DNA of 64,000 nt from an uncultured Ulvibacter sp. (GCA_938083445.1 CALKCP010000007.1:1-64000), one strand, 5' to 3'; shown: positions 29,555 to 38,383, numbered from the stretch's first letter. Numbers and translations: made by a program. The notes: a model not told the origin generated them from the sequence alone.

Positions 29555-31147
29555 TTATGCTGTTTTTGGTCTTAGTTTAAAAAACTCGATATAGCTGGGA
29601 GGGTTTTCTTCAATCCCTAGTTCGGAGATCAGTTTAATAGTAATGTTTCTCTCTTTTGCTTTAATGGCAAAATCTTCCAGTATTTCGATAATATCATTGT
29701 CTAAATACCTTGTTTTTCTCACATCTAAGTCTAGGTATGAATTTTCAGGAAGTCTGTCTAATTCTTTTAAAATAGCCCCTTTATTAAAAAAGGTTACTTC
29801 TTCAGCCAATGTCATTTTTAATTTATTGTTGTCCACATCCTCATTTTCTTTATGCAAGAAATGGGAGTTTTGAAAACTTTTGATAAGTATTACGACAACG
29901 CCAACAGAAAGCCCGAGGCCAATACCATAAAGGAGGTCAATAAATACAATTCCTAAGACAGTTACCGTAAATGGAATCGATTGTTTCCATCCCAAGTCAT
30001 ACATTTTCTTAAACAATGCTGGTTTTGCCAATTTATAACCCACTATTAATAAGATTGCAGCTAATACAGACAATGGAATCATGTTTAATAAGGTTGGGAT
30101 CATCAATACAGAGATCAACAATAAGAATCCATGAACAATGGCAGACATCTTGGTTCTACCACCAGATTGAATGTTTGCTGAGCTCCTTACAATTACTTGT
30201 GTTATTGGTAATCCTCCAATCATTCCCGATATAATGTTACCCGCACCCTGGGCTAGAAGCTCACGATTAGTTGGTGTTACATTTTTATGTGGATCCAATT
30301 TATCTGTAGCTTCTACACATAGAAGTGTTTCCAGACTTGCTACTAAGGCTATAGTAAATGCTACAATCCATACTTCTGGGTTAGAAATGACGCTGAAGTT
30401 TGGAAAACTAAACTGCCCAATAAAGGATGAAATATCTTCTGGTATGGGAACACGTACCAAATGAGATTCTGCAATGGAAAAGGTATCACTAGACTTCGTA
30501 AAAATATAGAATATAATACCCGTTGCAACCGCTACCAATGGGCCCTGTATTATTTGAAAAATCTTCCCTTTTTTTGACAATACTTTGTCCCAAAGAACTA
30601 AAATCGCCAAACTTAAAACCCCTACTATTGCTGAACCAGTTTGAATAACATTAAGTGATTTAAAAATTTCTGAAAAAGTGTTTTCTCCATCAACCTGAAA
30701 GAAAGCAAAATCTCCTTCTGGATTGGCATCGTATCCAAAAAAGTGAGGTATTTGTTTAAGAATAATAATAATCCCTATACCTGTAAGCATTCCTTTGATT
30801 ACAGAAGAAGGGAAATAGTATCCAATAATTCCAGCCTTTAAAACACCAAAAAGCATTTGTATAGCGCCACCTAACACCACAGCTACTAGAAAGTTTTCGT
30901 AACTCCCCAACGTGCCTATGGCGGTTAAGACAATTGCGGCTAATCCCGCAGCTGGTCCACTTACGCCGATTTTAGAGCCACTCAAAACACCAACAATTAC
31001 ACCTCCCACTATGCCCGCAATGAGTCCAGAAAAAAGAGGGGCGCCACTCGCTAGTGCGATACCTAAACACAGTGGCAGCGCAACAAAGAAAACTACGATA
31101 CTCGCTGGCACGTCACTTTTTATGGTGGAGAAAATATTTTTTGACAT
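29555..31147 (-). CDS. SulP family anion transporter, probable bicarbonate permease
   Basis: A 530-residue SulP (SLC26) transporter with about 10-14 membrane segments (GISGLIAGIVGG-like region at FSGLIAGIVGGVIVG, and SGPAAGLAAIVLTAIG) and a C-terminal STAS domain over about 435-525. The start chosen is the ATG at 31147 (MSKNIFSTI); the longer frame to 31261 adds a stretch overlapping the promoter region and is rejected. With a carbonic anhydrase gene directly downstream, bicarbonate is the likely substrate, though sulfate cannot be excluded. Divergent from a TetR gene. Confidence 0.92.
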   Translation of the reverse strand: MSKNIFSTIKSDVPASIVVFFVALPLCLGIALASGAPLFSGLIAGIVGGVIVGVLSGSKIGVSGPAAGLAAIVLTAIGTLGSYENFLVAVVLGGAIQMLFGVLKAGIIGYYFPSSVIKGMLTGIGIIIILKQIPHFFGYDANPEGDFAFFQVDGENTFSEIFKSLNVIQTGSAIVGVLSLAILVLWDKVLSKKGKIFQIIQGPLVAVATGIIFYIFTKSSDTFSIAESHLVRVPIPEDISSFIGQFSFPNFSVISNPEVWIVAFTIALVASLETLLCVEATDKLDPHKNVTPTNRELLAQGAGNIISGMIGGLPITQVIVRSSANIQSGGRTKMSAIVHGFLLLISVLMIPTLLNMIPLSVLAAILLIVGYKLAKPALFKKMYDLGWKQSIPFTVTVLGIVFIDLLYGIGLGLSVGVVVILIKSFQNSHFLHKENEDVDNNKLKMTLAEEVTFFNKGAILKELDRLPENSYLDLDVRKTRYLDNDIIEILEDFAIKAKERNITIKLISELGIEENPPSYIEFFKLRPKTA

Positions 31148-31183
31148 GAATGCTCTGTTTTTTGAAATGAATAAAATAAAGTA

Positions 31184-31191
31184 CAAATATA
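31184..31191 (-). promoter_or_regulatory. -7 box of the sulP operon
   Basis: TATATTTG on the minus strand, an exact match to the Bacteroidota TAnnTTTG box, 36 bases upstream of the sulP ATG. No TTG is found at the expected -33 position; the palindrome at 31209-31223 lies there instead. Confidence 0.5.
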
Positions 31192-31208
31192 ACGATACTT
31201 TTGAAAAT

Positions 31209-31223
31209 GATAGTAAAGCTATC
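31209..31223. promoter_or_regulatory. Dyad between sulP and tetR promoters, possible TetR operator
   Basis: GATAG, five bases TAAAG, CTATC: a perfect 5-bp inverted repeat centred between the leftward -7 box (31184-31191) and the rightward -7 box (31246-31253). The position would let one bound repressor block both genes. Confidence 0.4.
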
Positions 31224-31245
31224 TTAAAAAAACGTAAAACTTTTG

Positions 31246-31253
31246 TATTTTTG
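31246..31253 (+). promoter_or_regulatory. -7 box of the tetR gene
   Basis: TATTTTTG, an exact TAnnTTTG match on the plus strand, 63 bases upstream of the regulator's ATG. No clear -33 TTG was found. Confidence 0.4.
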
Positions 31254-31316
31254 TAATTCAATGAATCTAGGATTTGAAAACAAGTTATTTTCCTTTTTTC
31301 TTAAGCAATCGTTTAG

Positions 31317-31994
31317 ATGAGTATAGAAATAAAAATGTCCCTCAATGATGGTTTGTATCTCAGAGAACCACAAGATTCGAAACTTGGAAGGAATATTATT
31401 CAAAGCAGTATCCTATTGATTGATGAATTTGGTTTTGAATCTTTTACTTTTAAGAAGTTGGCCGATAGAATTAACTCGACGGAGGCATCCATTTATAGGT
31501 ACTTTGAGAACAAGCACCTATTGTTGCTTTTTCTCGTCAACTGGTATTGGGAGTGGGTGCATTATCTTATACATTTCAACACCATGAATGTTGAAGACCC
31601 CAGAAAGAAGTTAAAAATTATTATCCATTCATTTGTATCTGCATCAAAGGACAATCCAAGTGTTGACTACGTTAATGAAAGTAAACTTCATAACATAGTG
31701 ATTTCGGAAGGAGGGAAGGCCTATCATACCAAGGATGTGGATGATGAGAATTCAAAAGGTTTTTTCTTAAGTTATAAAAATTTGGCTACAACGGTGTCGA
31801 TTGTAATATCAGAAATTAACTCCGACTTTAAATACCCCTTTGCCTTGGCTACCAATCTTTTTGAAATGTCTAACAACCACATCTACTTTGCCAAGCATCT
31901 GCCAAAACTTACAGATATTTCGGTGAAGGAAAATGATGTGAACGAAGTTGAAAATATGTTGAATTATTTTACTGATAAACTTCTAGCGGACTAA
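31317..31994 (+). CDS. TetR/AcrR family transcriptional regulator
   Basis: A 225-residue regulator. The N-terminal helix-turn-helix lies at about residues 25-75 (TFKKLADRINSTEASIYRYFENK). The C-terminal ligand-binding domain has no family-specific motif I recognise. It is divergent from the sulP operon and shares a 169-base control region holding a -7 box for each direction and a dyad between them, so it probably controls itself and sulP/carbonic anhydrase. The effector is unknown; CO2- or growth-linked signals are a guess. Confidence 0.85.
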   Translation: MSIEIKMSLNDGLYLREPQDSKLGRNIIQSSILLIDEFGFESFTFKKLADRINSTEASIYRYFENKHLLLLFLVNWYWEWVHYLIHFNTMNVEDPRKKLKIIIHSFVSASKDNPSVDYVNESKLHNIVISEGGKAYHTKDVDDENSKGFFLSYKNLATTVSIVISEINSDFKYPFALATNLFEMSNNHIYFAKHLPKLTDISVKENDVNEVENMLNYFTDKLLAD

Positions 31995-32040
31995 ATCACT
32001 ACTGCTTTTTTAAAACTGCAGCCCTATTGTTTTTTAAATT

Positions 32041-33069
32041 TTAGGTCTTTTGTTTCTTAATTATTCCTATAATTTCATCGACGCCCACCGCGTTGGTGTC
32101 TACCGATTCGTTTGTATTGCCATACGGCGTGTATACCTTAGGGTTGGTGGTATTAAATAAGCCAATGGTTCTGGTGTTCGTCGATGCTGCTAAATGCATC
32201 ATACCGCTGTCAGCTCCAATAAAAACATCCGAACCTTCAATTAGTGAAGCAATTTCTCTAAGGTCTTTACTGTAAAAATGTGTGCTCTGAAAATTAATTT
32301 GTGATACGTTTTCAATTGGTAATATTTCCAAAATGTTCACATCACTAAATTCATCTTTCAATGCATTGTAAAACTGCGCCCACCATGCTTCAGAATGACA
32401 TTTAGCTCCGGTAGCGAAAGTGAAAATACATAGGGTTTTCTTATTATTGTTAAACAGTTTTTTAATCAGTAGTTTGCCTTTTTCAATTTCCTCATCAGTA
32501 AGTTTGATTGATAATTTTGAGTACTCGTAGCCACTTAAGTCTTCCGATGAATTCAAGAATTTCTTAAAATTGAAAACAGGTCTTTTTGCTATGTGTTCTG
32601 GCTTTTGCAAGGAACCTGACTCTGAATTGTAAATCTTTAGTTTAGCCTTTGAAAGTTTCACAAATATTTTACTCGAATTTGAGTGATCACAGGCTGCAAT
32701 GGCTATATCGTAGTTCGTGAAAATAAGGCTAATCGACTGCGCGAGATATTTAAAAATATTATTAAAAGGTTTTTTTGGTAGGTTAAAAATCTTTCCGATA
32801 TGCGAATCTTCAGAAAATAAAACAGAAGAAAGGTTTCCATTAACAACCAAATCAATTTTAGAGGTTGGAAATTCTTTCTTTACTTCTTGAATTAATGGGG
32901 TTATCAAAAGTTGATTGCCGAGCCTGTGATTGGGTCTTGAAATTAAAACGCGAATGTTTTTATTTCTTGCTAGGTCACTTGTTTGTAGCGGTTTTTTTGA
33001 GTTTACGTAAGAGCGAGTAAAAAAACGAATCGCCTTTGTTTTTAATCGATTCAATTTTAATAGTGCCAT
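32041..33069 (-). CDS. Glycosyltransferase family 9 (heptosyltransferase-like)
   Basis: A 342-residue GT-B fold glycosyltransferase of family 9, which adds heptose-like sugars to lipopolysaccharide. Visible parts are NIRVLISRPNHRLGNQLLITPLIQE near the start, TFATGAKCHSEAWW in the middle and a nucleotide-sugar binding SLIEGSDVFIGADSGMMHLAAS near 270-290. The first 30 residues are basic and may contact the membrane. It stands alone. Exact sugar unknown. Confidence 0.87.
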   Translation of the reverse strand: MALLKLNRLKTKAIRFFTRSYVNSKKPLQTSDLARNKNIRVLISRPNHRLGNQLLITPLIQEVKKEFPTSKIDLVVNGNLSSVLFSEDSHIGKIFNLPKKPFNNIFKYLAQSISLIFTNYDIAIAACDHSNSSKIFVKLSKAKLKIYNSESGSLQKPEHIAKRPVFNFKKFLNSSEDLSGYEYSKLSIKLTDEEIEKGKLLIKKLFNNNKKTLCIFTFATGAKCHSEAWWAQFYNALKDEFSDVNILEILPIENVSQINFQSTHFYSKDLREIASLIEGSDVFIGADSGMMHLAASTNTRTIGLFNTTNPKVYTPYGNTNESVDTNAVGVDEIIGIIKKQKT

Positions 33070-33143
33070 TCTTTTTTTTTAATGTGCTCGCTTTACTGAT
33101 AGATCAACACCAAATTGTGAAATACAGTTTTGTGCGTGTTCTA

Positions 33144-33242
33144 TTATTTCTTTCTTTTACTATGTGATGTTTTTGAATAAGCGAAGGCAACACCAAATAA
33201 TAATGTTATAATTCCTGCAAAATAGGGTATAAATTCAATCAT
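33144..33242 (-). CDS. Tiny membrane protein, 32 residues
   Basis: An ATG-started 32-residue frame with one hydrophobic segment (residues 4-22, IPYFAGIITLLFGVAFAY) and a strongly basic tail (SKTSHSKRKK). The start overlaps the last eight bases of the 60-residue gene just upstream, in the manner of coupled genes. The membrane segment with a positive tail looks like a real small membrane protein. No homologue is known to me. Confidence 0.5.
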   Translation of the reverse strand: MIEFIPYFAGIITLLFGVAFAYSKTSHSKRKK

Positions 33243-33417
33243 CTTTTTTGTTTATTAAATGTATATAAATTCCAAAAGCCAGTAATGAAGGAACCCAAAG
33301 GCCAATAAAAATAGCTTGGTTTTCGTATCCGTTAAAGAATAAAATTTCAGAATAAATAAGTGAGAGTATCGCTGCTATAAAAAGTAACTTGTCGGTTAAA
33401 CTAAATTTTTTAAACAT
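33235..33417 (-). CDS. Small membrane protein, 60 residues
   Basis: A 60-residue protein with two predicted membrane segments (about 10-28 and 33-52) joined by a short NGYENQ loop and ending in a charged NKKDD tail. A TATATTTG box at 33506-33513 on the same strand may be its -7 element. It overlaps a second tiny membrane-protein gene downstream. Function unknown. Confidence 0.65.
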   Translation of the reverse strand: MFKKFSLTDKLLFIAAILSLIYSEILFFNGYENQAIFIGLWVPSLLAFGIYIHLINKKDD

Positions 33418-34011
33418 TTTGAATTTATGATAATTACCTACTCGTATGGCTTTTCGGTTTCGCCTTGTTTTTTTAAGTGATTTCTAATCTTCACTTTGTT
33501 GCACTCAAATATACTTATTTTTGCCACAAGGATAATTGGCAATTGCGTTTTTTGGACTTTAATTTGTTTTCTACCTATTTAAATTTTTCATCTGCTATTC
33601 TTGGATTTCTTTTTTAGGTTTTATTTCCTAATAAAACTTTTAGTGATTTGTTAATCGATTGCCTAATACTTTTAACTCTTAAAAAAGGCTTTTTGTTGAA
33701 TAAAAAAGCTTGTTGGTTCATAAATTACTGTCGTTTGGCTAAAAAAGCAATAATTGGCTAAAATTTTTGTGAAATAACACAAAAAAAACTAAATTCGACA
33801 TCAAACATTATTTGCGTGATTACGCAGCAAGATCTTTTATCGGATTTAATGTTCATTATATAGAAAATAGTAGCTGTTGGTTTTATTTCAGTGTTAAAAC
33901 CATTACATTAGTTTGATATATAGTGACGATTCATGGCTTGTCTAATGAACGTAGCAAGATATAAGTAAATAAAGTGACAGAGCTGATAGTCAAATTAACC
34001 TAGATGTACAC
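33418..34011. other. 594-base non-coding region upstream of the H-NOX cluster
   Basis: The largest gap in the window. It is very AT-rich and has no plausible gene on either strand. It holds a weak leftward -7 box (33506-33513), a 5-bp inverted repeat TGCGT/ACGCA at 33813-33826, and two GGCTAAAA words near 33736 and 33756. I could not find a convincing TAnnTTTG promoter for the rightward cluster, nor an FNR-type site. Its length suggests regulation or a small RNA. Confidence 0.3.
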
Positions 34012-34422
34012 ATGAAATTTCTTTTAGTTGAAGATTCTAAAATCTCTATCTTAGGTATTCAAAAAATAATAGAGCAACATACAAATGATGTTGATATCGT
34101 GGTAGCAGAAAATGGGCAATTAGCTCTTGACGTTTTGTCAGATATGAATGGAGCTGAGAGTTTGCCATGTTTTATAATGCTTGATTTGAATATGCCAGTT
34201 ATGGATGGTAAGGAGTTTTTATCCATTATTAGAAAAGATAAACGTTTCGGGACTATTCCGGTTGTTATTCATACTACAAGTACAAATAGAGAAGACTATC
34301 TTTTTTGCAGTGAACTAGGTATTTCTGGTTATTACGTAAAAAATGTGGCATATAAAATTTATAAAGAAAATATACTTTGCATCTCAAATTATTGGTTTAA
34401 CTCATTTAGAGACAATTTATGA
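34012..34422 (+). CDS. Single-domain response regulator
   Basis: A 136-residue receiver domain without an output domain. The acidic pair E7-D8, the phosphoacceptor D58 (in MLDLNMPVMDG), the conserved Thr/Ser (HTTST) and Lys (YYVKN) are all present, so it should be phosphorylated. It resembles CheY-like receivers that act by protein contact. It overlaps the H-NOX gene by four bases (ATGA), so the two are translationally coupled, and it probably works with the kinase two genes downstream. Confidence 0.9.
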   Translation: MKFLLVEDSKISILGIQKIIEQHTNDVDIVVAENGQLALDVLSDMNGAESLPCFIMLDLNMPVMDGKEFLSIIRKDKRFGTIPVVIHTTSTNREDYLFCSELGISGYYVKNVAYKIYKENILCISNYWFNSFRDNL

Positions 34423-34961
34423 AAGGTTTTATATTTACCAATTTTTTAGATTTTGTAGAACAATCTCATGATTTAGAAATGGTCGATGAAATGATCACGG
34501 AAACCGACTTACCGACGCAAGGTGTCTATACCCCATATAATAGTTATGATTTCGCTGAATTAGTTACACTTTTAACGTGGCTATCTCAAAAAACAGATGT
34601 TAAATTAGAGTTGCTTCTAGAACAACTTGGGGTCTTTGTTTTTCCTTATTTAATGTGTAAGCATGCATACATAACTCAAAATTTTTCAGACCCCCTAGAG
34701 TTTTTCTCAAGTATTCAAAATCACATTCATATCGAAGTCAAAAAATTATATGAAGATGCCGACCTTCCAACTTTTAAAGTAGAAAACAGAACAGACAAGA
34801 CATTGAGTCTTATTTATATTTCTTCAAGAGGTTTAACCTACTTTGCTATTGGTCTAATAAAGGAAGCGTTCAATCATTTTAATGTTAAGGGGATTGTGAA
34901 CATAGACACATCATGTCCTGATATTGAAGGGGTGAAATTAGATATTCAAATATTAGATTAA
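34419..34961 (+). CDS. H-NOX haem nitric-oxide/oxygen-binding protein
   Basis: A 180-residue haem sensor of the HNOB family. The proximal haem ligand is H102 or H104 in NHIHIEVKKLY, with the Y133-x-S135-x-R137 motif that binds the haem propionates. The residue at the position of the distal Tyr of oxygen-binding Thermoanaerobacter H-NOX is F142 (alignment from memory), so this protein is predicted to bind NO and exclude O2. Such proteins regulate histidine kinases or cyclases encoded beside them, as here. It overlaps the receiver gene and precedes the kinase gene by 55 bases. Confidence 0.88.
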   Translation: MKGFIFTNFLDFVEQSHDLEMVDEMITETDLPTQGVYTPYNSYDFAELVTLLTWLSQKTDVKLELLLEQLGVFVFPYLMCKHAYITQNFSDPLEFFSSIQNHIHIEVKKLYEDADLPTFKVENRTDKTLSLIYISSRGLTYFAIGLIKEAFNHFNVKGIVNIDTSCPDIEGVKLDIQILD

Positions 34962-35016
34962 TTTACTTTTTCATTTCGAAGTGAAAAACGCCACTTTTTT
35001 TATGTAATATTAACTT

Positions 35017-37500
35017 ATGTCCGAAAGATTGAACACAGATAAAATAGGGGTATTGACTAGAGCTCTTGAAAGAGAGCGAAAAGCCAGAGTAATTGCTGAA
35101 GAATTAATTGAAAAGAGACTTCAAGAGTTATATAACTCGAACATTGTACTAAATAAAACGGTATTAAATGAAAAAGAATATCAAAAAGAGATTATTGAGA
35201 ATTTAGTTGATGCTTTCTTTGTTATTGACTTTCACGGGGAAATTATCGACATTAATGTTGAGGGGTATAAATTAATTGGATCGAATAATACTGGAAAGCC
35301 AAAAAATATAAATGAATTCAATGAAATAAATAGAAAAAAGCTATTTGATCTATTTAAGAAGAAAGGGTATCGAGATAACGAGATTTTGTTTTTAGACTTT
35401 ATTAACAGAAATGGAGATAAAAAATATATTTCTATCAAGTCTAAACGCTTATACGATTCTGAAAATAAAGCGTACGCTTATCAAGCAATCTGTCGAGATG
35501 TGACAAAAGAAGCCTTGGCTGATATTACTTTGAAGCGAAAGCAGCGTATCAAAAATTTTGAAGTTTTGGTTCTGGCAGAATTAATTAAAAATCCTGATAT
35601 TACCGATAATGCTTGGACGATCGTTAAACATATATCCAACTTTTTAGGCACTAAGGATTGTGTTTTTTATGCAGTAGTAAACGATGAGCTTGTTCAAATG
35701 GCTAATACTTCCGGAATTAACTATAACGATCAAAACAGATTTAAAGTAAAAATAGGTGAGGGGATTGTAGGTCAAGTAGCAGAGTCCAGAATGGGCATTG
35801 TTTGCCCAGACACACGACTAAATAAAAACTATATCGCTGACGGCGAAAAACGTTTGTCTGAAATTGCAGTACCTGTTGTTTTGGATGACGAATTAATTGG
35901 CGTAATTGATGCTGAACATCTGGATGAAAATTATTTTACTCAAGAGCAGCTAGAGGTTTTATCCCAAATCTCTACGATTGTGAGTCTTTATTTAAAAAAC
36001 TCTATTATTGACCTTGAGAAAACAATTCATCAAGTTAAATTAGAAGAAACTCAGAGTAGGTTACAAATTATATTTGAAAGCTCCTCTGACGCGAAGGTCA
36101 TTGAGTCTTTAGAGGGCCTCATAGATCAAGTGAGTCATGCTTTTGTAAACCTATTTAATATACCTGTAGAAAACATCTCAGACATTGTTGGCTTAAAATG
36201 CGCTGAAGCTCGCGAGATGCTAAAACAGTTTTTTGTAGAAGAGAGCTCATTTTCTTCTAGAATACAAGAGATTGTAGACAAAGGAGATGTTGTTTTAGAT
36301 GAAATTTTAGAATTAAAAGATGGAAGAAAACTTTCACGAGATTATAATCCCATAAAAAAGAATGGGGAGCCAATAGCACATATTTGGACATATAAAGATG
36401 TCACATTAATTCTAAATTATGATAAAAGTTTAAAATTTCAAAATAAAAAATACAAACGGATTATTGAGAACATGAACATGGGCCTAATGGAGGTTGACAA
36501 TAATGATGTGATATTAAATGTAAACAATGCTTTCGTTAACATGTGTGGTTTTAAAGAGGAAGAGCTACTTGGACATAGGGCAGAAGATATTCTATTCGGA
36601 GAAGATGATCAAAATCCAATGAAGGATGTGTTTGAAACAAGAAGAAAAAGGGCTAAGCTTTATGAAGTGGAAATTATTAATAAAAATAAAGAGGCACGTT
36701 ATTGGATGAATAGTAGTACTCCCAATAATGATATAACTGGAAAGGTTATTGGCAATATAGGGATTCATTTGGATGTCACAGCAATGCGAAACCTAACCTC
36801 TAAAGCTGAAGAATTAAATGTCGATTTGTTTGCCAGTAACGAAGAATTGGCCCATTATGCACACATTGTTTCTCATGAGCTTAAAACACCTTTGAGAACT
36901 ATCTCAATATGCGTTAATTGGCTGCTTGAGGACCTCGAGGACCATTTAACCAAAGATACACGAGCGTATATTGAATCTATTGAAGAGTCCATAAAAGACA
37001 TGGATAAACAAATTACAAGTACATTGCAGTTTTCTGAAATAAGAACTTCCAACATTAAAGAAGGGCCATTTGTGCTTCAGGATACTGTTGATACAATTAT
37101 TAGTAATATAAATAAAGAGGCAGATGATGGCTTTAAAATCATAATTAATACCCCCTTGCCAAACATAAATATTAATCAAATAAAAGCCAAACAAATATTT
37201 GAAAATCTACTTGAAAACGCCTATAAATATAGAGATTTGGATAAAAAATGTGTTGTGCAAATTGATTGGAAAGAGGACAATAAGTTTTTTGTGTTTTCTA
37301 TAAAAGATAACGGAATAGGTATCGAAGACAAGCACAAAGATCTTGTTTTTGAGGCTTACAAGAAATTAAATAATCGCGCCGACTCCAGTGGTCTCGGATT
37401 GTTCATTGTTAAAAAGATAATTACGTTTGCGGGAGGTGACATTTGGGTTGAATCAAAAGTAGGAGTCGGAACAACTTTTAATTTCACCATTTTAAAATAA
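35017..37500 (+). CDS. PAS/GAF sensor histidine kinase
   Basis: An 827-residue soluble hybrid-sensing histidine kinase. In order: an N-terminal coiled coil (about 10-55), a PAS domain (about 60-165), a GAF domain (about 185-335, with GEGIVGQVAES), two further PAS-like domains (about 345-465 and 485-595), a HisKA dimerisation domain with phospho-acceptor H620 in HIVSHELKTPLRT, and an HATPase domain (N box QIFENLLENAYKY, G1 KDNGIGIED, G2 GLGLFIVKK). No membrane segments are evident, so it is cytoplasmic. It likely transduces the state of the neighbouring H-NOX protein to the receiver gene product. Confidence 0.93.
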   Translation: MSERLNTDKIGVLTRALERERKARVIAEELIEKRLQELYNSNIVLNKTVLNEKEYQKEIIENLVDAFFVIDFHGEIIDINVEGYKLIGSNNTGKPKNINEFNEINRKKLFDLFKKKGYRDNEILFLDFINRNGDKKYISIKSKRLYDSENKAYAYQAICRDVTKEALADITLKRKQRIKNFEVLVLAELIKNPDITDNAWTIVKHISNFLGTKDCVFYAVVNDELVQMANTSGINYNDQNRFKVKIGEGIVGQVAESRMGIVCPDTRLNKNYIADGEKRLSEIAVPVVLDDELIGVIDAEHLDENYFTQEQLEVLSQISTIVSLYLKNSIIDLEKTIHQVKLEETQSRLQIIFESSSDAKVIESLEGLIDQVSHAFVNLFNIPVENISDIVGLKCAEAREMLKQFFVEESSFSSRIQEIVDKGDVVLDEILELKDGRKLSRDYNPIKKNGEPIAHIWTYKDVTLILNYDKSLKFQNKKYKRIIENMNMGLMEVDNNDVILNVNNAFVNMCGFKEEELLGHRAEDILFGEDDQNPMKDVFETRRKRAKLYEVEIINKNKEARYWMNSSTPNNDITGKVIGNIGIHLDVTAMRNLTSKAEELNVDLFASNEELAHYAHIVSHELKTPLRTISICVNWLLEDLEDHLTKDTRAYIESIEESIKDMDKQITSTLQFSEIRTSNIKEGPFVLQDTVDTIISNINKEADDGFKIIINTPLPNININQIKAKQIFENLLENAYKYRDLDKKCVVQIDWKEDNKFFVFSIKDNGIGIEDKHKDLVFEAYKKLNNRADSSGLGLFIVKKIITFAGGDIWVESKVGVGTTFNFTILK

Positions 37501-37594
37501 TAATTCGGTCTTGCTTATTTTTTAGTTTTGCGTGTTGGTAGCCGTTCTAATTTATCTCACATACAGTAAAAAGACAAAAGTTCTACGTATAAAG

Positions 37595-37619
37595 AAAGGA
37601 GCCAATGGCTCCTTTCTAA
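37595..37619 (-). terminator. Terminator between the kinase and the beta-barrel gene
   Basis: A perfect 11-bp stem, AGAAAGGAGCC with GGCTCCTTTCT, around a 3-base loop. Reading the minus strand, the stem runs into TTTATA, so it best serves the beta-barrel gene whose stop is 20 bases away; the convergent kinase gene may also use it. Confidence 0.7.
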
Positions 37620-37639
37620 ATTTCATAAAAACGTTTAGA

Positions 37640-38239
37640 TTATAGTCTGAATCCAACTCTCAACATTGCGTTAACGCCACCGTTTAATCCCCAAGCAGTG
37701 ATGTCATCACCAGATGCTAAAGATAAACCGTAACCCATTTCAAGACCAACATATACTTTTGGCATGATATAGTAGTCAGCTCCTAAGAACAAACCACCAC
37801 CAATAGAAAATGCGCTAACACCTTCGACATCGGTTGTAGTTCCATCTCCGTTGTCAATTTCGCTATCACCAACACCTCCATAACCTAAAGAAGCTCCGTA
37901 ACCCCAATAAGTTGATAAACGCTCAGCACCTGCAAAATGATTTTCAATACCATATCCTAATCCAACAGAATAAGCCATTGCATCACCATCTACACCTGTA
38001 TCAGAAACATCAAGAGATGCAGACCAACGAACAGCTTTTGTTGCAGATTTGAATTTTCTCATTGTAACTGTAGCTCCAGCATCATCAAACATTGCAGAAC
38101 CATCTAGGTTCGGCATGAACTGAAATTCAAAAGCAGTGTCTCCTTCGGCAGGCTTATTAAAAGTTCCTGCATTAGTTGTAATTTGTGCTGAAGCAAAACT
38201 AAAACTTGCTAAAGCAATAACAAATAGTACTTTTTTCAT
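37640..38239 (-). CDS. Outer-membrane beta-barrel protein
   Basis: A 199-residue protein with a signal peptide (about 18 residues, ending ASAQI) and a porin-like barrel of about eight strands ending in a C-terminal aromatic/leucine strand (MLRVGFRL). Gly- and Tyr-rich strands (YSVGLGYGIENHF) fit the OprF/OmpX-like small barrel group common in Bacteroidota. It has a TAACTTTG box (38315-38322) 76 bases upstream. Function unknown. Confidence 0.8.
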   Translation of the reverse strand: MKKVLFVIALASFSFASAQITTNAGTFNKPAEGDTAFEFQFMPNLDGSAMFDDAGATVTMRKFKSATKAVRWSASLDVSDTGVDGDAMAYSVGLGYGIENHFAGAERLSTYWGYGASLGYGGVGDSEIDNGDGTTTDVEGVSAFSIGGGLFLGADYYIMPKVYVGLEMGYGLSLASGDDITAWGLNGGVNAMLRVGFRL

Positions 38240-38314
38240 AATTAATTATTTCATTTTTACCTACTCCAAAATTTTTATAGTTAGCTTTTCAGTTTGTTCC
38301 CAACTCTATTCTAC

Positions 38315-38322
38315 CAAAGTTA
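38315..38322 (-). promoter_or_regulatory. -7 box for the beta-barrel gene
   Basis: TAACTTTG on the minus strand, an exact TAnnTTTG match, with a TTC (not TTG) about 20 bases upstream. It would give a leader of roughly 70 bases. Confidence 0.4.
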
Positions 38323-38361
38323 GAAGATAACTTTAGAGGTTTGAAGGAAAATAAATAGACA

Positions 38362-38383
38362 TATTAACAATCAATTGTTAATA
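38362..38383. promoter_or_regulatory. 22-base dyad upstream of the beta-barrel gene
   Basis: TATTAACAA, four bases TCAA, TTGTTAATA: a perfect 9-bp inverted repeat just past the stop of the PLP-enzyme gene. There is no following T tract, so an operator for the beta-barrel gene is as likely as a weak terminator. Confidence 0.4.

Noticed and set aside
31148-31261. Longer N-terminus for the SulP transporter (extra 38 residues)
   Set aside because: It covers the exact TATATTTG promoter box and the dyad, and family proteins start near the ATG at 31147.
34979-35001. Hairpin AAGTG/CACTT followed by T residues between the H-NOX and kinase genes
   Set aside because: Only a 5-bp stem with an 8-base loop; too weak to call a terminator or attenuator.
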